Translations under genes and position numbers: made by a program
Assembly: GCA_026415195.1 (NCBI GenBank)
Contig: JAOAHO010000014.1
Location: 1 to 56,946 of the forward strand
Source: Bacteroidia bacterium
GTDB lineage: Bacteria > Bacteroidota > Bacteroidia > B-17B0 > Aurantibacillaceae
DNA: 56,946 bases
Direction of reading: 5' to 3'
Shown: piece by piece, positions 16,561-26,135 of the stretch
Layout: each line of letters begins with the position of its first letter
Numbering within the stretch: the stretch's first letter is position 1
Notes under the pieces: generated by a model
Seen by the model: the letters and a program-made list of their open reading frames with translations, nothing else
What the model was told of the DNA's origin: nothing
The model's database searches: none

Positions 16561-16988
16561 TGAATAAGGCGTTGAAGAAAATATTATTTATTGTTTTCTT
16601 AACCATAAGCACGGGAATATTACATTCTCAAAATCAAAAAATCGAACAGGCAAGGACGAAATTCATTTCCGAAAAACTTGAACTTTCCGAAAAAGAGGCG
16701 CAAAAATTCTGGCCTGTTTATAATGAATACCTGGATAAGCAAAAACAAATCAGGCAAGAGCGTAAAAAATTATTCAATTCCTATGCTTACGACGCATCGG
16801 ACAATGAGGCACAGGAATTTATCAACAAAAAAACACAACTGGATATTTCAGAAAAACAATTGATAAGCGAATACACTGAAAAATTTAAAAAAATTTTGGG
16901 AGCAGGAAAAACCGCACGATTATTAAAAGCCGAAGAAGATTTTCGTTTGGAACTTGTCAAAATTCTGAAGGACAAACAGGAAAACTGA
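16560..16988 (+). CDS. Spy/CpxP-like periplasmic protein
   Basis: A 142-residue exported protein with a signal peptide ending near ILHSQ. The mature part is almost entirely helical and charged; the block FISEKLELSEKEAQKFWPVYNEYLDK is typical of the Spy-like LTxxQ-related family in Bacteroidota, where a 'W.vyneY' block is common. Such proteins act as periplasmic chaperones or stress sensors. Third gene of the sigma operon, 2 bp before the next. Confidence 0.75.
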   Translation: MNKALKKILFIVFLTISTGILHSQNQKIEQARTKFISEKLELSEKEAQKFWPVYNEYLDKQKQIRQERKKLFNSYAYDASDNEAQEFINKKTQLDISEKQLISEYTEKFKKILGAGKTARLLKAEEDFRLELVKILKDKQEN

Positions 16989-16990
16989 TT

Positions 16991-18145
16991 ATGCTCTCAC
17001 GTTTTTATCGTTGCATATTCGTACTTGCTTTCATCACTTTCTCATATGCACAGGACACCAATTCAAAAAAAAACATCCAAATACCCAAGCATTATTTCAA
17101 AAATATAATTCTCTTTGATTACTACGGCATGCCCGAAGTGAAATTAAGCACCCCTGATCCCATTGCCCAAAAAATTGGTTCCTATCGGATACAACAATCC
17201 ATATTGGCATTTAATATCCCGCTGCTTACAAAGGAATATCAAAATTCAGATTCCACCGTCTCCAACTTCAATATATTATTTACAGGGGTGTTCCTCCGGT
17301 TCAAACCGGAATTTTCAGGATTGGAACGTGAACATATTCTCACAAAAAACGGACTGGGTATCAGAATGATCTACAATAACGGTAAAAAATCCATTTTGTT
17401 TGCAGAATTTGCTCCTTTTATTACCAGGGACTTAGGTTACTCCTATACCCGAATTACAAGAATGGCCAGTACATTGCTATGGTCATATAATCCAAAGGAA
17501 AAATTCAGCTTCCGCATCGGGCTGGTTAAATCATTTTTATGGGGTAACAGGTATTATCTGCCCTTTTTGGGCTTCAGAATAGGACGAACAGATAAAATAT
17601 ATTTCAGCTTTCAGTTCCCAAGGCAAATGTTATTGAGCTTTCCCTTAGGAAGCAAATCCCGAATTTCCTGGTTTACAAAACCCCAGGGAGGATTTTATAG
17701 TTTTTCAAATATTGACACTATCTATCCAGCATACATCGATCGCAATAAAACAATTTACTTAGGCCGTTACGAGTTCATTAGTGGAGTACGGTTTGAATTT
17801 GCCCCGGCGGAATGGCTTTCACTTTATTTATCTGCCGGGCATTCCATAAATAATTATTTGGCTTTCTATTCACATACCTTTAACCTGAGGAACAGGTTTG
17901 ATTTTAGCCCCTTCTTTGAAAACAAACCCCAACGTATGCCGTTTTATAATTTCGGGTTAGTATTGCAATTCGGAAAAACGAAATCATATTTTCAAAGAAA
18001 TATTATTAAAGAACAAATACAACTTAACGGGGATATCGGGCCAATTGATGAAAATTTAATAATAAATACGATTAACCAACATTCCAAGAAATTAAAAACA
18101 AATAACGAAGAATTATCTGATTTGATTAATGCTTTTGATTTTTAA
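16991..18145 (+). CDS. Predicted outer-membrane beta-barrel protein
   Basis: A 384-residue protein with a signal peptide (FITFSYAQ) and many alternating hydrophobic strands ending in aromatic residues (NILFTGVFLRFKPEF, KIYFSFQFPRQML, FYNFGLVLQFG), which suggests a beta barrel. The last 60 residues are polar and may be periplasmic. No family is recognised. As last gene of the sigma/anti-sigma/Spy-like operon it may be the regulated envelope target, which is inference. Confidence 0.6.
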   Translation: MLSRFYRCIFVLAFITFSYAQDTNSKKNIQIPKHYFKNIILFDYYGMPEVKLSTPDPIAQKIGSYRIQQSILAFNIPLLTKEYQNSDSTVSNFNILFTGVFLRFKPEFSGLEREHILTKNGLGIRMIYNNGKKSILFAEFAPFITRDLGYSYTRITRMASTLLWSYNPKEKFSFRIGLVKSFLWGNRYYLPFLGFRIGRTDKIYFSFQFPRQMLLSFPLGSKSRISWFTKPQGGFYSFSNIDTIYPAYIDRNKTIYLGRYEFISGVRFEFAPAEWLSLYLSAGHSINNYLAFYSHTFNLRNRFDFSPFFENKPQRMPFYNFGLVLQFGKTKSYFQRNIIKEQIQLNGDIGPIDENLIINTINQHSKKLKTNNEELSDLINAFDF

Positions 18146-18167
18146 AGTAGTTGTATATTTAATCTGA

Positions 18168-19106
18168 ATTATCCAAAAACTTACAAAAACATATATCAAC
18201 TGGAGTTCCGGCAAGGACTCGGCATTTGCCCTTTATGAGGTTTTGAAGGACAAGCGTTATTCCGTTGATTTGTTACTGACCACCGTCAATGCCGGGTATC
18301 GCCAAGTAAGCATGCACGGGCTGAGGGTGGAACTTTTGGAAATACAGGCAAGGGCTACTGGAATTCCTTTCACTTTTGTGGAACTTCCATTGTCGTGCCG
18401 TAATGAGGAATACGAAAAAATAATGTCGGAGAAAGTTACACTTCTCAGGAACATAGGATTTGAATGTGCCGTATTCGGCGATATCTTTCTGGAGGATTTA
18501 AAAATATACCGCGAAGAAAATTTAAGCGCCCTTGGCATACATTGCGTTTTCCCGTTATGGAAGAGAAACACAAAAAAATTAGCATTGGAGTTTTTGGAAC
18601 TTGGCTTTAAAGCCATCGTGGTGAGCGTGAATTGCAGCAAACTTGACCTTTCATTTGCAGGCCGTGAATATGACCGTGAATTCCTTAAAGATTTGCCGCC
18701 GGATGTGGACCCCTGCGGAGAAAACGGGGAATTTCACACTTTTTGTTATGCCGGGCCTGTTTTCGAACATGAAATTAAATTCAAAAAGGGGGAAGTAGCC
18801 GTAAAAGAATATTTACATGAAGGCAAGGCATATCCCTACGGTTTTTGTGATCTGATCCCTGAAGAGAATCAAAACAAACATGAGTTAAAATCTTGCCCCA
18901 GGTGTGCTGCCATGTTTGAGTGTAAGGTGGGTTCCGTTTTGTTATGCCAGTGTTCAAAAATAACCTTAACGGAAGATGAAAGGGACTTTATGAAAAAACA
19001 TTTTACCGATTGCCTTTGCCTGAGTTGTATGAAGGACTTAAGGGCGGAATTTCACAAGGATAAACTTAATCAATACATAAATAAAATCCTCAATTTTAAA
19101 AAATGA
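18168..19106 (+). CDS. Dph6/adenine nucleotide alpha-hydrolase-type ATPase fused to a Cys-rich domain; no standard start codon
   Basis: A 312-residue product if translation begins at ATT 18168, the first codon after an in-frame stop. The P-loop SSGKDS (residues 13-18) and DPCGENGEFHTF (about 181-192) identify an ATP pyrophosphatase of the diphthine-ammonia ligase-like group. A C-terminal region (about 240-300) has eight Cys in CPRC, FEC, CQC and CLCLSC, resembling the Cys-rich CWC domain, which is often a separate small protein. No ATG, GTG or TTG precedes the P-loop in frame; the first standard start, TTG 18243, would remove it. The next gene overlaps by 4 bases (ATGA). Confidence 0.7.
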   Translation: MIQKLTKTYINWSSGKDSAFALYEVLKDKRYSVDLLLTTVNAGYRQVSMHGLRVELLEIQARATGIPFTFVELPLSCRNEEYEKIMSEKVTLLRNIGFECAVFGDIFLEDLKIYREENLSALGIHCVFPLWKRNTKKLALEFLELGFKAIVVSVNCSKLDLSFAGREYDREFLKDLPPDVDPCGENGEFHTFCYAGPVFEHEIKFKKGEVAVKEYLHEGKAYPYGFCDLIPEENQNKHELKSCPRCAAMFECKVGSVLLCQCSKITLTEDERDFMKKHFTDCLCLSCMKDLRAEFHKDKLNQYINKILNFKK

Positions 19107-19492
19107 ACATGACAAAAGAAGAACGGATCCTGCAATCAGAAACAAGAATTTTCAAAGCCATTTTTCCCAACACTACCAATCATTACGATACGCTCTTCGG
19201 CGGATTAGCCATGCAAATGATGGATGAAGCGGCATTTATTGCCGCCACCCGATACAGCAGAAAAAAAATGGTAACCGTGAGCAGCGACAGGATTGATTTC
19301 AAAAAGCCCATACCTGCCGGCACTATTGTGGAATTAGTGGCAAGGGTTGTTTACATCGGCACCACAAGCTTAAAAGTCCGGGTGGATATATTCTTAGAAC
19401 AAATGTATTCCTGTGACCGGCAAAAAGCCGTAAGCGGGGAGTTCACATTAGTGGCCATTGATGAAAACAAGAGGCCTATCAAAATAGATTAG
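19103..19492 (+). CDS. Acyl-CoA thioesterase (hotdog fold)
   Basis: A 129-residue single hotdog domain of the YciA/cytosolic acyl-CoA hydrolase type. The block IFPNTTNHYDTLFGGLAMQMMDEAAFIAATRY matches the family N-terminal signature (P...N..GtlFGG..m..mD.aa), with the catalytic Asp in MMDE. VSSDRIDFKKPIPAGTIVEL is the conserved central strand. It hydrolyses acyl-CoA; the chain length cannot be told. It overlaps the preceding gene by 4 bases and converges on the polysaccharide operon with a 2-bp gap. Confidence 0.85.
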   Translation: MNMTKEERILQSETRIFKAIFPNTTNHYDTLFGGLAMQMMDEAAFIAATRYSRKKMVTVSSDRIDFKKPIPAGTIVELVARVVYIGTTSLKVRVDIFLEQMYSCDRQKAVSGEFTLVAIDENKRPIKID

Positions 19493-19494
19493 CT

Positions 19495-20700
19495 TCAAGA
19501 AGTATAAATTTTGTTATAGATATTTTTTGCAATGTCGTAATTTCTGTAACGTATTGCCACATTTCTTATTCTTTCCCGATAATTTGTATTGAATAATTGC
19601 TGAAGATGAAAGAGTGAATTTTTAAATTCATCTTCTGATAAATTTTTCCAGACATAACCGATGTTTTCATTTTCAATGATTTCCGAATCATCGGAAATAT
19701 TCATAGGAATAAGAACAGGAAGACTCATGGCCCAGTATTCCCCGTTCTTTATTGGAGTACAGTATTTTTTTGTCGGAACCGGCTTTACAGGGGTAATGGC
19801 AAAATCGGCCATGTTCATATACGACACCACTTCATGATGAGGCACAAAGCGATGGATAATATTTCGAAAATCCACATTAAATTTTTTACACCCGGCTTTA
19901 ATATATTCCTCCGTTTGAGGGGTTAATAAAATAAATACAAATTTATCTTTCCAAAATTCCTGAGCAACTTTCAAAAATCTGAAGACATCATCTTCCAAAT
20001 ATATGCCTCCGAATTTTCCGGCATAAATTCCGATAATTTTATTTTCCAGATTGAATTTTTTGCGCCAGTGATTTCTGAGTGCATCATCCGTCCTGAACTT
20101 CTCCAAATCAACACATGCGGGCTTTACAAACCAATTTCCATTATCAGGATTAAACCCGAATTTGTTTTTGGCATACTCCTTCATCATGCCTTCCGTAGTG
20201 GCAATAATATATTTTGCATGATGGGTCATTTTCTTTTCAAAAGAAAATAACAAACGGAACACCCATGAATTTCTTTTCCATTCTCCCACCTCCAGCATGG
20301 ATTCAGCATGCGGTTCAAAGCTGTCGAGTATTAAATTTTTACCGGATAATTTTGACAAAATATAACCAAAAAATCCCGATGGCGTACCCCAAGAATGAAT
20401 ATAGCCAATCTTATTTCTTTTAATAAAAACCAAAAGATAAATTAAAACATAAGTATAGTAAATGCATGCTTTGATGCCTATGGGAAAGTATTTGAAAAAT
20501 AAAATTTTTATTTTGGGATGATTATATTTATTGGTTAAATCATGTTTGCTTTTGTTTAATGTTAGCATGTAAATTTTTGAATTTTCAGGCAGGATGTTGG
20601 CCATTATGTTCAAGTATGGCAACGTATAAGTTTGGATTAATGCATCATCAAAATCCCAAAAAGTGGTAACCAGAATGTTATTTTGTTTTTCCAAACTCAT
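19495..20700 (-). CDS. Glycosyltransferase (GT4-like), last gene of the glycan operon
   Basis: A 401-residue GT-B protein. N-terminal Rossmann half with two hydrophobic segments (ACIYYTYVLIYLLVFI); C-terminal half with IIGIYAGKFGGIYLEDDVFRFLK and a donor-binding region in which the usual E-x7-E motif is weak (TPIKNGEYWAMSLPVLIP). It transfers an unknown sugar during surface-glycan assembly. It overlaps its upstream neighbour by 4 bases. Confidence 0.8.
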   Translation of the reverse strand: MSLEKQNNILVTTFWDFDDALIQTYTLPYLNIMANILPENSKIYMLTLNKSKHDLTNKYNHPKIKILFFKYFPIGIKACIYYTYVLIYLLVFIKRNKIGYIHSWGTPSGFFGYILSKLSGKNLILDSFEPHAESMLEVGEWKRNSWVFRLLFSFEKKMTHHAKYIIATTEGMMKEYAKNKFGFNPDNGNWFVKPACVDLEKFRTDDALRNHWRKKFNLENKIIGIYAGKFGGIYLEDDVFRFLKVAQEFWKDKFVFILLTPQTEEYIKAGCKKFNVDFRNIIHRFVPHHEVVSYMNMADFAITPVKPVPTKKYCTPIKNGEYWAMSLPVLIPMNISDDSEIIENENIGYVWKNLSEDEFKNSLFHLQQLFNTNYRERIRNVAIRYRNYDIAKNIYNKIYTS

Positions 20701-21572
20701 GTTAAAAAAAGATGTCTTAATATCGCAAAAAAACGTTTTTTGAAAACAAATAACGGATATTGACTTAACCCTTTTATCAGGTACATCACTGCTTCCTTTT
20801 TATATCTTTTGTCGAAAGCTAAATGGAGGGCTAGGTAGGTATAAGCCCCGCAATAAAAAAGCGCCATCTTCTTGTTATACTTCTTTCTTATGTCGAGGTT
20901 ATTTTCTACGTAGCTAATGAAAGTTTCTGTTTTTTTAATCCATTTTTCTTTATCAATTTGCATTACGCTTCGTTCGTTATGCTGTATTATGGCCGAGGTT
21001 ATCTTATGGAAAGTTTTTATTTCGTGCTTAGCGGAAATCCTGAGCCACAACTCCCAATCCTCGAGGCCTGCAATGGTTCGATCTTCAATGAATTTATTCT
21101 GTAGGAAGAATGATTTTTCCAAAAATACTCCGTTACAACTAAAAACATTACCAAAAATAAGATGCTCTGATTTGACATTAGGCTTATGGCTGAAATTCCC
21201 TTTTATTATTTCATAGGACAGATGAAATATTTTAATCCCCGGATGATCACGTATTACTTCGAATGCATAGGAAAGATGATTTTGATAAAATAAATCATCC
21301 GAATCGAAAAAATTAATCCAATTTCCTTTTGCGAGTCCAGCCCCGAAATTCCGCGCATATCCTCTTTCGGAATTCGGAATTCTGTAATATCTGATTTTAT
21401 CGGTTTGAATTTGCTTAATTACCTCTTCAGTCCCGTCGGCGCTTCCGTCGTCCACCACAACAATTTCAAAATGCCGATAGTTTTGATTGAGGCATGACGT
21501 TATGGTTTTTTCTATCAAATGTGCCCGGTTAAACGTAGGTATGATTATGGAAAAAAATATTTCGTTATTCAT
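20697..21572 (-). CDS. Glycosyltransferase family 2
   Basis: A 291-residue GT-A protein. Starts FSIIIPTFNRAHLIEKTI, then VVVDDGSADGTEEV (nucleotide binding) and the metal-binding FDSDD motif at about residue 95. The ATG at 21572 gives the normal GT2 N-terminus and an 8-base overlap with the upstream gene; a longer frame adds an unrelated basic stretch. Acts in the cytosol on a lipid-linked or nascent glycan. Confidence 0.88.
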   Translation of the reverse strand: MNNEIFFSIIIPTFNRAHLIEKTITSCLNQNYRHFEIVVVDDGSADGTEEVIKQIQTDKIRYYRIPNSERGYARNFGAGLAKGNWINFFDSDDLFYQNHLSYAFEVIRDHPGIKIFHLSYEIIKGNFSHKPNVKSEHLIFGNVFSCNGVFLEKSFFLQNKFIEDRTIAGLEDWELWLRISAKHEIKTFHKITSAIIQHNERSVMQIDKEKWIKKTETFISYVENNLDIRKKYNKKMALFYCGAYTYLALHLAFDKRYKKEAVMYLIKGLSQYPLFVFKKRFFAILRHLFLT

Positions 21573-22677
21573 AAAGTGCTTCCACCTGCGGTATGATTTT
21601 TTCAATGTCAAACATTTGCTTTGCTTTCACATAGGCATTTTCTTTTAATTTCCGACTTAATTCCTTGTCGATATACAGTTTTTTTAAAGCATGAAAAATT
21701 TCATCTGAATTTTTATGAGGAACAACCAAAGCATTTTCTTTGTCAGAAGCCACCTCGGATGCTATTCCCGATAATGTTATCACGGATGGAACCTTACATG
21801 CCATGGATTCGACATAAACCAATCCAAATGCTTCTGCTTCATGATCTTCCGGAACATGAACAATAAAATCCATTGCCTTCATTAAGGCATAAATATCCGG
21901 TTCAAAAGGAATTTCCACATACCTGTCTGGAGGAAAAGCCGAAAGTAAGGTTTTCACTTTACTTTTGTATGGCCCTTCGGCATTTGCCATTACCAAAAAA
22001 GCATTTTCATGTTCATCTATAAATTTTTTAATTGCCGGAAGGGAATATTGCAGGCCTTTCCACTCTACATATCGGGAAATAATTCCAATTACAGGTCCAC
22101 CTTTAATTCCATGTCTGGATTTTATTTCGGAGATTTTTTCTTGATTAATTCCATTGATATAATCAAAATCAAGTCCATGGTAAATGATTCTTATTTTCTT
22201 TTCCGGAACTTTCTCATATTGCATCAGGATATTTTTTACATTTTTGCTGATGGCAACTATATCTGTGGAAAGAAAATTAATCAGCTTATCATATTTCACT
22301 GCCGAGGGGTAATATTTTAGGTGATAGGTGGCATTATGCCGTGTGTGAATTCTTTTCTTAACTCCGGCAAAGTATGCAGCCGTTAGTCCTATCAGGCATC
22401 CTTCAAACAAATGAGCATGGACGATGTCGGATTTTAGCTTTTTCAAAATCCGGAAGGTTTTCCAAAGTGCAAACCATGTGCTTAATTTTCCTTTATATGG
22501 TACTCTGAAAACTTCAAAACCGCATTGGAGCAAAAAATTTTCAAAATTCGTAACACGTTCATGAATTAATATAAAATAATAATTATTCTTCGAACGATCG
22601 AAGCGGGAAAAAGTCCATTCAAAAACAAAGGATTTATCGATATGGGAAATAATATTGACAATGTTTTTTTTATTCAT
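21565..22677 (-). CDS. Glycosyltransferase family 4
   Basis: A 370-residue GT-B enzyme. The C-terminal half shows IGIISRYVEWKGLQYSL and the donor site EAEAFGLVYVESMACKVPSV with the E-x7-E spacing of GT4 retaining enzymes. The N-terminal half has DIVHAHLFEGCLIGL and a basic HTRHN segment. Overlaps the upstream FkbM gene by 4 bases. Confidence 0.9.
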   Translation of the reverse strand: MNKKNIVNIISHIDKSFVFEWTFSRFDRSKNNYYFILIHERVTNFENFLLQCGFEVFRVPYKGKLSTWFALWKTFRILKKLKSDIVHAHLFEGCLIGLTAAYFAGVKKRIHTRHNATYHLKYYPSAVKYDKLINFLSTDIVAISKNVKNILMQYEKVPEKKIRIIYHGLDFDYINGINQEKISEIKSRHGIKGGPVIGIISRYVEWKGLQYSLPAIKKFIDEHENAFLVMANAEGPYKSKVKTLLSAFPPDRYVEIPFEPDIYALMKAMDFIVHVPEDHEAEAFGLVYVESMACKVPSVITLSGIASEVASDKENALVVPHKNSDEIFHALKKLYIDKELSRKLKENAYVKAKQMFDIEKIIPQVEALYE

Positions 22678-23534
22678 GGATATGCAATAACATCAAAATG
22701 TAAGCCGGTAAAGTCCATGTCCGATGAGACTTCCTTATCAGTATAAGCATTCACGATTCTTTGATAATATTTTTCCAAAAATGAAATCAATTCTTTTGCA
22801 GAGCTCTGATAGTATTGCAGATGCTCATCATTGACTTCCACAAATAATAATGGACGGTGATGGATTATGGTTTGTTCTGCGCCTTTCAAAACATGATATT
22901 CATATCCTTCCACATCAATTTTCATTAAATCAATTTTCGGAATATTTTCTTCCAAAACCACATTATCCAACTTTCTGACATATGCATTTATTGGGAGAGT
23001 GTCATCTTTTTTTATTTTATTCCCCCCCCTGTTGTGTTCATTGTCGGAAGAGATGTGAACCCGGCCTTCCATGTTGCCAAGCGCATATTGGAAAGGTTTA
23101 ATGTTATTGAACGAATTCAGGGAAATGTTTCTCTCCAATTTGCGATAACACGCTTCCGTTGGTTCAAAAACATAAATTACTGCATCTTTCGGGGCATGGC
23201 GTGCAAAATAAAGGGCGGTTTCTCCAAAGTTTCCGCCAATATCGAAAATTACTTTCTTATTTATTGCAAGGTGATATAATTTTTGCCTGGGTTCGGCCTG
23301 TATTCCGAAATAAAGCAGCCATTCCATGTAATCGCTGATGTCGAGTTCAAAATTAATGCCGTCGCGTGTAATTTTTCTGAACGAAGGTTTTTCATATTGA
23401 TAATAATTTGGGGCTATCTTTGAAAAAAAAGAATCAGAAGAGGAGTTTTTGGTGAATGGAATAATGACTTTTTCGGCTGCCTGAAATTTCAGTAAAGATC
23501 TGAATAAATTGAAAAATTTTGTTTTTAGTTTCAT
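22674..23534 (-). CDS. FkbM-family methyltransferase with a G8 tract
   Basis: A 286-residue SAM-dependent methyltransferase; FkbM relatives in glycan loci methylate sugar hydroxyls. The SAM-binding loop FDIGGNFGETALYFA, the acidic strand IYVFEPTEACYRKL and the late PKIDLMKIDVEGYEYHVLKG are typical. A run of eight G (coding strand) encodes the Arg-Gly-Gly in EHNRGGNKIK; slippage there would frameshift the protein. Lies 3 bp after the upstream GT2. Confidence 0.88.
   Translation of the reverse strand: MKLKTKFFNLFRSLLKFQAAEKVIIPFTKNSSSDSFFSKIAPNYYQYEKPSFRKITRDGINFELDISDYMEWLLYFGIQAEPRQKLYHLAINKKVIFDIGGNFGETALYFARHAPKDAVIYVFEPTEACYRKLERNISLNSFNNIKPFQYALGNMEGRVHISSDNEHNRGGNKIKKDDTLPINAYVRKLDNVVLEENIPKIDLMKIDVEGYEYHVLKGAEQTIIHHRPLLFVEVNDEHLQYYQSSAKELISFLEKYYQRIVNAYTDKEVSSDMDFTGLHFDVIAYP
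23022..23029. repeat. Homopolymer tract of eight C (G on coding strand)
   Basis: Uninterrupted C8 on the plus strand, inside the FkbM gene 22674-23534. One of only two 8-base G/C runs I found in the window; the other is in the wzt-like gene of the same operon. Confidence 0.9.
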
Positions 23535-23537
23535 GTA

Positions 23538-24452
23538 TCAATAATCCAAACTCAGTGATGCAATACACATTCCATATATACGATACCTTAAGGACTTAGG
23601 AATATAATTCAGGAGTGAAGAGTTTTCTACAAAAGTAATTATTTTATCATTTTTCAAAATACGGTATAGGGCTTTTTTGAAAAATCCGGGTTTAATTTCT
23701 GCTTTTTTTAAAAGAAAATCTTTGTATTCCGGCAGGAATTCCGCAATTTTTTTCTTCGATTGCATATAAGCGTTTTGTCGGGCAGCGTAATGCCTAAGGC
23801 TGAAAATATCGTCGTGGATGGTTTTTATACGGGTATCAAAATAAACATCAATCCCGTTTTTTAAAGCTCTGAGGCAAAAATCTACATCATAACCGTCACG
23901 AAGGCGATCATTCATTCCGCCGATTTTTAAAAATATGTTTTTATGAAAAGAGGTGTTGGCGGTAGTAACATAAAATTTATCCAAAGAAATTTTCAAAGGC
24001 ATTTCATGGGCATTTATTTCATCTTCCCAGGTTTGTTCCATGTAATATTTATATTCGTAAAGCGGATTTATTATTTGCTCTTTTCCGAATCGCGCAGAAC
24101 CCGATACGATTACCTGAAAGCGATGCCGGGCCTGAAAATCAACATGCTTTTCAATAGTATCCGGAAGTAAAATAATATCATCATCAAACAAAACTATCAA
24201 CCCATCTTTTGCTTCATGCACTCCGCGATTTATGGCCATTGAAGCTCCTGCATTATTTTGTCGAATTGTCCTGATGTAATAATTCAAATTATTTTTTAAT
24301 CCTTCTACAAATCTTATAACATCCTCTCTTGAGCCATCGTCCACCACAATCACCTCAAATGATTTATATGTCTGATTATTTATAGAAAAAAGTATTTGTT
24401 TTAGCTTGTGTATTCTATTATAAGTTGGTATAACTACTGTTACGTTCATCAA
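23538..24452 (-). CDS. Glycosyltransferase family 2
   Basis: A 304-residue GT-A enzyme. MNVTVVIPTYNRIHKLKQIL, VVVDDGSREDV and the metal-binding FDDDI motif are clear, followed by GGMNDRLRDGYDVDFCLRAL, the family's acceptor-site segment. 1 bp separates it from the GT2 upstream. Confidence 0.9.
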   Translation of the reverse strand: MMNVTVVIPTYNRIHKLKQILFSINNQTYKSFEVIVVDDGSREDVIRFVEGLKNNLNYYIRTIRQNNAGASMAINRGVHEAKDGLIVLFDDDIILLPDTIEKHVDFQARHRFQVIVSGSARFGKEQIINPLYEYKYYMEQTWEDEINAHEMPLKISLDKFYVTTANTSFHKNIFLKIGGMNDRLRDGYDVDFCLRALKNGIDVYFDTRIKTIHDDIFSLRHYAARQNAYMQSKKKIAEFLPEYKDFLLKKAEIKPGFFKKALYRILKNDKIITFVENSSLLNYIPKSLRYRIYGMCIASLSLDY

Positions 24453-24453
24453 A

Positions 24454-25455
24454 CTAATTTAACAGATTTTTCAGATTGTATTTAAAAAGGAAAAAAGGAT
24501 CATAACAATCTGGACGGTATAAGAAGGATTTTTTAAAAATTTTTGTGGTAGAAATTTTATGTGACGCAAGATGCGTAGCCAGTTCGAACCACACCCATGC
24601 TACAATTTTTTTAAAACTTTCCGGATGATGAAATTTTGAATTTTCATTGGATGAAATAAGCTTCATCAGCCACTTTTCACAACTACAAAAAAATTCCGGA
24701 GTAATTTCGTAATTTTTATGGAAAATTTTTTGATGCAAATTAATTTCGTTTTCGTCGTAACTTACCTGAATTAAGGATAACCATTCCCGGTGTATTTTTT
24801 GCACACTTTGCAGTTGTTCCTCGCGAAAAACCATGGAAACCTGATTTTGATGAATTCCATAATGAAGCAGACGCCTGGGAACCAAACCGTAGTCGGTTTG
24901 GTTCATCATTTCAAACCAAAGCCCGTAATCTTCAGCACAAAAGTATTTTTTATTATATGCAACGGAGTAATCCGAAAATAATTGTCTACGGAAAATCATG
25001 GTTGGGTGGGAAAATATGTTGTCGAAAAGCAATCTGGATTTTATTTCATCCGAGGAAAGTTTTTTTTTGTAATAAAGCGAAGGGCCGGTAAGGTTGGTAT
25101 ATGAACCGGCAATTCCCACATTAGGATTTGCTTCCATATAATTTACCAAAACCTCGATCCTTCTCGGATGACTTTGGTCGTCGGCATCCATTCTGACCAA
25201 ATATTTGCCCTTTGAAAGAGAGATACCTTCGTTCAAAGTATCAATTAGCCCCCTGTTGTAATCATAATCAATAAATTTGATTCTATTGTCTTTAATTCTG
25301 TTTAATATTTCACGGCTATTATCTGTGGAACCATCGTTTATGATGATGAGTTCAAAATTTTTATACGTTTGGTTCAGGATACTTCGTACGGAATCCTTTA
25401 AAAAGAAAGAAGCATTATAGACAGGTAATATTACCGAAACCAGCGGTTCCATCAC
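24454..25455 (-). CDS. Glycosyltransferase family 2
   Basis: A 333-residue GT-A enzyme: VSVILPVYNASFFLKDSV, IIINDGSTDNSREIL, and RMDADDQSHPRRIE as the metal-binding site. A later CAEDYGLWFEM corresponds to the catalytic ED motif. The start overlaps the upstream methyltransferase stop by 4 bases. Confidence 0.9.
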   Translation of the reverse strand: MMEPLVSVILPVYNASFFLKDSVRSILNQTYKNFELIIINDGSTDNSREILNRIKDNRIKFIDYDYNRGLIDTLNEGISLSKGKYLVRMDADDQSHPRRIEVLVNYMEANPNVGIAGSYTNLTGPSLYYKKKLSSDEIKSRLLFDNIFSHPTMIFRRQLFSDYSVAYNKKYFCAEDYGLWFEMMNQTDYGLVPRRLLHYGIHQNQVSMVFREEQLQSVQKIHREWLSLIQVSYDENEINLHQKIFHKNYEITPEFFCSCEKWLMKLISSNENSKFHHPESFKKIVAWVWFELATHLASHKISTTKIFKKSFLYRPDCYDPFFLFKYNLKNLLN

Positions 25456-26135
25456 TTTTTGCGAGCCAGGACATGATAACCAAAAGATAAAAGTTCATCG
25501 GATCCTTTGTCGTTTTCTGAAAATCTTTTAAGCATCCTGTGAACGACGCCCAAAGCTTTTCTTTCCAAAAACCTGGGTTTTCCGTTACCATATTTTTCAG
25601 CAATATAATAAATCCTGTTTATTTCCTGCTTCAAATAATCGAAATAATTTCCGTTGGTTTTCAGTTCAAGAATTTCAAATCCGAGGTCGGTGAGATGTTT
25701 TTCATAGTAAAATCGGTTAAATCCGGTACAGTAATGATGAGGGGCAAAATGGGTCATGCTGCAAAAGGGAGCCGTCAGGATTAAATATCCGTTTGATTTG
25801 ATTAATCGCTGAAATTCTTTAAGGGCCAGATAGGGATTGGGCAAATGTTCCAATACTTCAGTGCATAACACAGCATCAAACGAGGCATCAGATTCCGGGA
25901 TTTGGCAGATATCGCAAACGATATCAAGTTTTCCGTAATTCCATTCGTTCATGTGTAAGCCATGAGCATTTGATTTGTGCTGATAATTTGCCGCATCCTG
26001 AGAAACGTAAATCAGATGAGAACAAAATTTTTTATAGGGCATTTCACCTGCGCCGGCATCCAAAATCCTGAGCCCGGCGGGCAACGATTTTAATTTTTCT
26101 TCAATCCATAGGTCTCTTACCAGTTCGTTTGTCAT
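25452..26135 (-). CDS. Class I SAM-dependent methyltransferase
   Basis: A 227-residue Methyltransf_11-like protein: motif I RILDAGAGEMPYKKF, motif IV FDAVLCTEVLEHLPNP, then KSNGYLILTAPFCS. Substrate unknown. Starting at 26135 gives the 4-base ATGA overlap with the upstream gene that is the rule in this operon; the ATG at 26153 is the alternative. Confidence 0.85.
   Translation of the reverse strand: MTNELVRDLWIEEKLKSLPAGLRILDAGAGEMPYKKFCSHLIYVSQDAANYQHKSNAHGLHMNEWNYGKLDIVCDICQIPESDASFDAVLCTEVLEHLPNPYLALKEFQRLIKSNGYLILTAPFCSMTHFAPHHYCTGFNRFYYEKHLTDLGFEILELKTNGNYFDYLKQEINRIYYIAEKYGNGKPRFLERKALGVVHRMLKRFSENDKGSDELLSFGYHVLARKK

Noticed and set aside
18243-18245. TTG at 18243 as the start of the Dph6-type gene
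   Set aside because: It would remove the P-loop SSGKDS, which is encoded in frame directly upstream and is the most conserved part of the family.
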